This document shows, piece by piece, positions 7,701 through 10,749 of a DNA stretch of 10,749 nucleotides. Each line of letters starts with the position of its first letter. The stretch's first letter is position 1. The stretch is from Spirochaetaceae bacterium (lineage in GTDB: Bacteria > Spirochaetota > Spirochaetia > Treponematales > Breznakiellaceae), in contig JAIRYB010000112.1 of assembly GCA_031267955.1 (NCBI GenBank), forward strand, positions 1-10,749, written 5' to 3'. A model generated the notes under the pieces. It searched no databases. It was not told the DNA's origin and was given only the letters and a program-made list of their open reading frames with translations. The translations under genes were made by a program, and so were the position numbers.

Positions 7701-8591
7701 AAGCCCGCCAAAAGTCAGCGCTTCCGACGGGCCCGGGCCGAAGAACGAAGGCTTGTCTTCCTCTTTTATTACGTCCAGCCCCATCAGTATACGCGAAAGG
7801 AATTTTCCCAGAAGGACGCCCCATTTCCTGCGCATAAAGTCAAGCTGCCCGGTAAGCGAGTCCGGGGACGCCAGGGCAGGGGCGCGGAGCAGGTCCCAGA
7901 GGTTTTGCCCGTCCGGGCCAAAGGGCGGCAGATCCGCCAGATGCGCGCGGAGCAGGTCCAGGGCCTCGTTGTAAACCGTTTCGGCCTCAAGGTTCCGGTC
8001 GTCAAACATAAAAAGAAAAGGCTTAAAAGCGGGGTTAAGGTTTGCCAGCGCGAGAAGCATGATCTCTTCAAGCGCCAGGGCTTTATTGCTTTCCCCCTCG
8101 TCGCTCCCTTCAAGGTAATCCCCCGCGGAAACCTTGCCGGCGTATACCATTTGGGGCGGGAATATGCCGGAAAATGTTTCCAGCAGCAGCCTGATCTTGG
8201 CCGATCCCAGCCGGGACCCAAGCCGGTCCAGGGCGGTCTCGAACACATCGGCTTGAATCCGCTCCCGGTAAAGGGCCACCATGTAGTGGAGTATCTCGTC
8301 GATAAGCCCCATAGCGTTAAGCTGCCCGGCCTTTAGCATCTTTTCCGGGGTCCGGGGATCGATCTTCGCGTTGATCTTCCGGGTTAAATTCCGCGCTTCC
8401 CGGATATTCGCCAGTACCACGTTCCCCCGCAGGGAAAAAATACCGTGTTCCAGCCCGTATTCTTCCCGTACATCGCGGCGGATATGGAATTCCCGCAGGG
8501 CCATGCAGGCATCCGCCCGAAATCGAAACGCGTTTTTCCGCATTGGCCGCGCCCAGTCTTCAAAAACCAGCGGTATTCGCAGGAATTCCAT
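4785..8591 (-). CDS. Large GH13 (alpha-amylase-fold) family protein with helical N- and C-terminal extensions
   Basis: The 1268-residue product has a GH13 (beta/alpha)8 barrel in the middle, about residues 335-760. GH13 enzymes hydrolyse or transfer alpha-glucosidic bonds. Motif I is DMVPNH (420-425). Motif II is VRFDAA with nucleophile D540. Motif III is LLLAEAF with acid/base E605. Motif IV is NNPDE (663-667), so the usual His is replaced by Pro while D666 is kept. PGLPMFGHGQIEG (691-703) is a barrel-end motif. Residues 1-330 are mostly helical with no named domain. Residues about 760-1268 hold a possible beta-rich part, helical segments, Ala/Pro/Lys-rich linkers (about 965-1048) and a very basic tail. 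There is no signal peptide, so it should be cytosolic and act on stored glucan or oligosaccharide. The start is ATG 8591 because GGAGG lies five bases upstream; an in-frame ATG at 8657 would place the promoter inside the gene. The specific reaction is not known. Confidence 0.85.
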   Translation of the reverse strand: MEFLRIPLVFEDWARPMRKNAFRFRADACMALREFHIRRDVREEYGLEHGIFSLRGNVVLANIREARNLTRKINAKIDPRTPEKMLKAGQLNAMGLIDEILHYMVALYRERIQADVFETALDRLGSRLGSAKIRLLLETFSGIFPPQMVYAGKVSAGDYLEGSDEGESNKALALEEIMLLALANLNPAFKPFLFMFDDRNLEAETVYNEALDLLRAHLADLPPFGPDGQNLWDLLRAPALASPDSLTGQLDFMRRKWGVLLGKFLSRILMGLDVIKEEDKPSFFGPGPSEALTFGGLDEYERFSPDQDWMPNTVLLAKSTLVWLFQLSRKYGREITRLDQIPDEELDDLAHRGFTGLWLIGLWERSNASRIIKQWTGNPEAAASAYSLYDYDIAGELGGWEALANLRDRCYRRGIRLGSDMVPNHTGIDSRWMMEHPDRFLQLPYTPFPAYNYNCGNLSGRDDITVQIEEHYFDHSDCAVVFKRTDNRTGETRYIYHGNDGTSMPWNDTAQIDFLNEEAREAVIRTIIGVCRQFPIVRFDAAMTLAKRHIQRLWYPEPGRGGDIASRSEHAVSAEEFNRRIPNEFWREVVDRCAVEAPNTLLLAEAFWMMEGYFVRTLGMHRVYNSAFMNMLKKEENSKYRDTIKNTLEFDPEVLKRFVNFMNNPDEETAAAQFGKGDKYFGICTLLVTMPGLPMFGHGQIEGFEEKYGMEYRRSYRDENPDQDFVERHEREIFPLMKKRYLFSGSAGFCLFDLWDSNGYVNENVFAYTNSAGNERALVLFNNAYSPAAGWIREGSANIPQKDGSSRRDSLCRAIGLRGEDRCFVLLREQRQNRWFIRSSKEIAERGLFVSLNGYQAQVFLDIHEVTDSAPGSAEYRWDARWSKLNAELNGEGVWDLDAALKDIFLGELYAPIVECFTHGRFAELSALVTASSARKKEAAVFAESFEKPAETFIAGAFKFLDGADGRYEPFPAAPAKDKAARNIAAPAPDSKAVQHAVKDFIVYLEALLTLGKGEKKPETKPSRAPAKPAPRATADSKNAGAEDAAAAKILHTFAEAVSAKPVIAAFGLGYGLLRLLRAVLGKGAGGGARDLAEYWGLDRKLREAFEGLGVPGGEAWRVIEIMKAVLARTGAAAKAAPLPELAPLALALALENYDAGDFRSILKASFFESTFWFNKEAFEEALFYIPLFALLEYGQARAKTIAGVAEQFRKAEAVSQYKLDRLVDSLAAKTKKAAGAAARPGKADTGKENAGAKEGRAKPRGRVDKKK

Positions 8592-8596
8592 ACTTG

Positions 8597-8601
8597 CCTC
8601 C
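8597..8601 (-). promoter_or_regulatory. Shine-Dalgarno of the GH13 gene (decides the start)
   Basis: GGAGG on the minus strand is followed by five bases (CAAGT) and ATG at 8591. It is the best ribosome-binding site in the window and sets this start over the in-frame ATG codons at 8657 and 8648. Confidence 0.85.
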
Positions 8602-8618
8602 AAATAAAACTGCTTTAA

Positions 8619-8647
8619 AGTATAATAAAAACCCGCGGTTTTTTCCA
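8619..8647 (-). promoter_or_regulatory. Probable sigma70-like promoter of the GH13 gene
   Basis: On the minus strand TGGAAA (8647-8642, four of six matches to TTGACA) is followed after 17 bases by TATACT (8624-8619, five of six matches to TATAAT). Transcription would start near 8612, giving a leader of about 20 bases that contains the GGAGG. Confidence 0.5.
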
Positions 8648-8662
8648 TTTTGGGCAAAAATT

Positions 8663-8692
8663 ATTCCGGCAATTATACACTCAGCCCGGAAT
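8663..8692. promoter_or_regulatory. Inverted repeat upstream of the GH13 promoter (possible regulator site)
   Basis: ATTCCGG (8663-8669) and CCGGAAT (8686-8692) form a perfect seven-base inverted repeat with a 16-base AT-rich centre. It begins 15 bases upstream of the GH13 -35 box, where an activator could bind. Arm length and spacing also fit a weak hairpin; the role is inferred from position only. Confidence 0.3.
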
Positions 8693-8701
8693 TTGGGCGC
8701 A

Positions 8702-8811
8702 TCCCCGCCTCCGGCGGGGACCGGGCTTTCCGGGGCTCCGCGTGCCCGCACGCTCCGGCCCCGGCGCACAGCGCCGTGGCTGCTTAGGCCCTTCGGGCCA
8801 CGCACCCCTAC
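8702..8811. repeat. Second multi-hairpin palindromic intergenic element
   Basis: At least four hairpins follow in series. TCCCCGCC-TCC-GGCGGGGA lies at 8702-8720. CCGGGGC (8730-8736) pairs with GCCCCGG (8758-8764), enclosing GCGTGC-CC-GCACGC (8740-8753). GGCGC-ACA-GCGCC lies at 8763-8775, and GGCCC-TTC-GGGCC at 8787-8799. It shares GGGCTCCGCGT (8733-8743), CCGTGGC (8774-8780) and CCCCTAC (8805-8811) with the element at 2720-2839, though in another order. It lies between two divergent genes, so it cannot be the terminator of either. A dispersed palindromic repeat family is the simplest reading. Confidence 0.6.
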
Positions 8812-8851
8812 AATCCCTTGCGCGTTCCCGGATTTGCCTACGATTCTGCCC

Positions 8852-8881
8852 TTGACATGAATATTCCGCATATAGTACTAT
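8852..8881 (+). promoter_or_regulatory. sigma70-like promoter of the DEAD-box helicase gene
   Basis: A perfect TTGACA (8852-8857) is followed after 18 bases by TACTAT (8876-8881, four of six matches to TATAAT). An overlapping TATAGT (8871-8876) has too short a spacer. Transcription would begin near 8888, only about seven bases before the ATG at 8895, leaving no room for a Shine-Dalgarno sequence. Confidence 0.5.
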
Positions 8882-8894
8882 TTACTTGAAAAAT

Positions 8895-10730
8895 ATGTCC
8901 GATATTGATACCTTGCATCCCTTTGCCTCCTTCGGTTTATCCCAGGGAATTTTAGACGCCTTAACCCGGAAGGGCTTTACCGCCCCGACTTCGATTCAGG
9001 CCATCGCTTTGCCCCGGATCTTGGCCGATCAGGGGCATTTAATCGTAAAGGCCAGAACCGGTACGGGCAAAACCGCCGCCTTCGGCATACCCTTGGTGGA
9101 ACGGTTTGTCCGGGGCGAATATACCGCCGGCCATGCGCCCAGGGCGCTGATCCTGACCCCCACCCGGGAACTGGCTCTCCAGGTTTCCCTGGAAATTGCC
9201 TCTTTTATTCCTCTGGATGAAACCGGTATGAGAAAGGCCGGCCCCCGGATCACCGCGGTCTATGGCGGCGCTTCTATCAGAAGCCAGATCATCGATCTCA
9301 AACGGGGTACGGAAATTGTGGTGGGAACTCCGGGCCGGGTTATGGACCTGATGGAGCGGAAGATTCTGGACCTCTCCGCCGCCGATTGGTTCATCCTGGA
9401 TGAAGCGGACGAGATGCTGGATATGGGCTTCCTTGAGGATGTGGAGAAGATCCTCGCTGCGGTTAAAGACGGCCGCCGGGTAGCCTTATTTTCCGCCACC
9501 ATGCCCGATGCCATACTCCGGGTGGTCAGGGAACACATAGGCGATGTTGATATCCTGGAAGATACCGCTGTTGAAGAAAGACCCGCGGTGGATCAGTTTT
9601 ACCTGGTACTAAGGCGGGAAGACCGGATGGAAGCCATGAGGCGGCTCATAGACGGGGCGGACGAATTTTACGGCCTGGTATTTTGCGCTACCAAGGCCGG
9701 GGCCGACGATCTGGTCCGGCGGCTCCTTGAGGGGGGCTATGCCGCGGAGGTCATCCACGGGGACCGATCCCAGGAAGAACGGGAACGGACCCTCAAGTGG
9801 TTCCGCGCGCACCGGGCTGTTTCCGTCGGCAAGGCGGCGATCCTCGTGGCTACCGATGTGGCGGCCCGCGGCATAGATATAGAACGGCTTACCCACGTAA
9901 TCAACTGGGACCTTCCCAACGACCGGGAAACCTATGTCCACCGTATAGGCCGTACGGGCAGGGCGGGCCACAGGGGCAGGGCCGTTAGCCTGGTTTTGCC
10001 CTCGGAACAGGGCCGTATCAGCCAGCTCTCCCGAAATATGGAACGGGTCTTAGGCAGCAGGATCGGATGGATGCGTATCCCCCCGGTCAAATCGGTGATG
10101 AAGGTACGGGAACGCCATATCCTTGCCTCCGTACTTGCGGCAGACGCGTCATCCGGAGAAACAGTATCCGAAATGATAGAAAAACTGCCGGATACAGCAA
10201 CAGCAGAAAAAGTACCGGTAGAAGGAACAGGGGCCTTTCCCGCCGTTCAACTCTCACGGCTAAGCCGGCACCTTATAGAGCGGCTTGGACCGGAAGGAGC
10301 GGTGGAAGCCCTGGTAACCGCGGCTTACGGGGAGCAGCTTGACAGCGGCCGGTATGGGCCGGTAACGGAGTTTCCCGAGCCGGACGCCCGGGATATAGAG
10401 GATGCCCGGCGGAAGGGAAGGCATGGCGCTGCCCGGAGCAATACAGGCGGCAGGGCGAAGCTTGGCGGGAAGCTGCCGGGCAGCGGCAGCCCTGCCCGTG
10501 TCTACGTAGGGCTTGGCCGGAGGCACGGGGCTACCGCCAGGGATGTGGCAGGGCTCCTCATGCGGGCGGGCGGAGTGCCGGGCCGGCTTGTGGACTCTAT
10601 AGAAATGAAAGATTACTGCGCCTTTGCTTCCATGCCGGAAGACGCGGCCAAACGGGCTTTTAACTTTTCCCGGAATACCCCCCAGGATCCGGTTATAAAA
10701 CCCGCCTCACCCGTAAACGCTGTAAGGTAA
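8895..10730 (+). CDS. DEAD-box ATP-dependent RNA helicase with DbpA-type RNA-binding C-terminus
   Basis: The 611-residue protein carries every DEAD-box motif in order: Q motif GFTAPTSIQ (27-35), ARTGTGKT (53-60), PTRELALQ (89-96), TPGR (145-148), DEAD (169-172), SAT (200-202), DVAARGID (321-328) and HRIGRTGR (349-356). It should use ATP to open short RNA duplexes in ribosome assembly or RNA turnover. After a variable segment and a basic Gly/Arg-rich linker (about 498-535), residues 536-595 resemble the DbpA/CsdA RNA-binding fold (VYVGLGRRHG...GVPGRLVDSIEMKDYCAFASMP). Length is nearer DeaD/CsdA than the shorter DbpA, so no symbol is given. ATG 8895 is preferred; an in-frame TTG at 8886 would add three residues. 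Neither has a Shine-Dalgarno. The gene is divergent from the GH13 gene and stops with TAA at 10730. Confidence 0.95.
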   Translation: MSDIDTLHPFASFGLSQGILDALTRKGFTAPTSIQAIALPRILADQGHLIVKARTGTGKTAAFGIPLVERFVRGEYTAGHAPRALILTPTRELALQVSLEIASFIPLDETGMRKAGPRITAVYGGASIRSQIIDLKRGTEIVVGTPGRVMDLMERKILDLSAADWFILDEADEMLDMGFLEDVEKILAAVKDGRRVALFSATMPDAILRVVREHIGDVDILEDTAVEERPAVDQFYLVLRREDRMEAMRRLIDGADEFYGLVFCATKAGADDLVRRLLEGGYAAEVIHGDRSQEERERTLKWFRAHRAVSVGKAAILVATDVAARGIDIERLTHVINWDLPNDRETYVHRIGRTGRAGHRGRAVSLVLPSEQGRISQLSRNMERVLGSRIGWMRIPPVKSVMKVRERHILASVLAADASSGETVSEMIEKLPDTATAEKVPVEGTGAFPAVQLSRLSRHLIERLGPEGAVEALVTAAYGEQLDSGRYGPVTEFPEPDARDIEDARRKGRHGAARSNTGGRAKLGGKLPGSGSPARVYVGLGRRHGATARDVAGLLMRAGGVPGRLVDSIEMKDYCAFASMPEDAAKRAFNFSRNTPQDPVIKPASPVNAVR

Positions 10731-10749
10731 TTCCCTATTCAACAGAATT

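Noticed and set aside
7284..8336. 350-codon open frame on the plus strand inside the GH13 gene
   Set aside because: It is antisense to the strongly supported GH13 frame, its protein resembles no known family and is rich in residues expected from reading GC-rich codons backwards, and it has no ribosome-binding site or promoter of its own that I can see.

Overview
This is a 10.7 kb, GC-rich chromosomal window with five protein-coding genes. Four lie on the minus strand and one on the plus strand. All look like ordinary cellular genes. I see no integrase, transposase, phage gene, tRNA, rRNA or CRISPR array. The organism cannot be fixed from sequence alone. A very large cytosolic GH13 protein, a 67K-type SppA, a DUF234-type ATPase and GC-rich palindromic intergenic elements would suit a spirochaete such as a gut Treponema, but that is a low-confidence guess.

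Layout from left to right. Positions 1-1293 (-) hold an ATPase/DUF234-type protein cut by the left edge. Positions 1294-1377 are AT-rich, with a clear sigma70-like promoter almost touching the ATPase ATG. Positions 1378-2628 (-) encode a tRNA-nucleotidyltransferase-like protein whose HD domain is intact but whose nucleotidyltransferase motifs are degraded. Positions 2629-2835 are non-coding and dominated by a multi-hairpin palindromic element that overlaps the sppA stop codon. Positions 2836-4674 (-) encode signal peptide peptidase SppA. Positions 4675-4784 are a gap with two small hairpins. Positions 4785-8591 (-) encode a 1268-residue GH13 (alpha-amylase-fold) protein with large helical flanks. 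Positions 8592-8894 form a divergent intergenic region with promoters at both ends and a second multi-hairpin element in the middle. Positions 8895-10730 (+) encode a DEAD-box RNA helicase with a C-terminal DbpA-type RNA-binding domain. The last 19 bases show nothing.

The minus-strand genes are co-directional (GH13, sppA, HD protein, ATPase) but separated by 84-207 bases. They are more likely several transcription units than one operon, and I see no shared pathway. The best leads are the pseudo-nucleotidyltransferase/HD protein, the large GH13 protein whose fourth motif reads NNPDE in place of NHD, two related cruciform-like intergenic elements, and two promoters placed so close to start codons that the mRNAs may be leaderless. 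I found no clear case for a wholly new multi-gene system.
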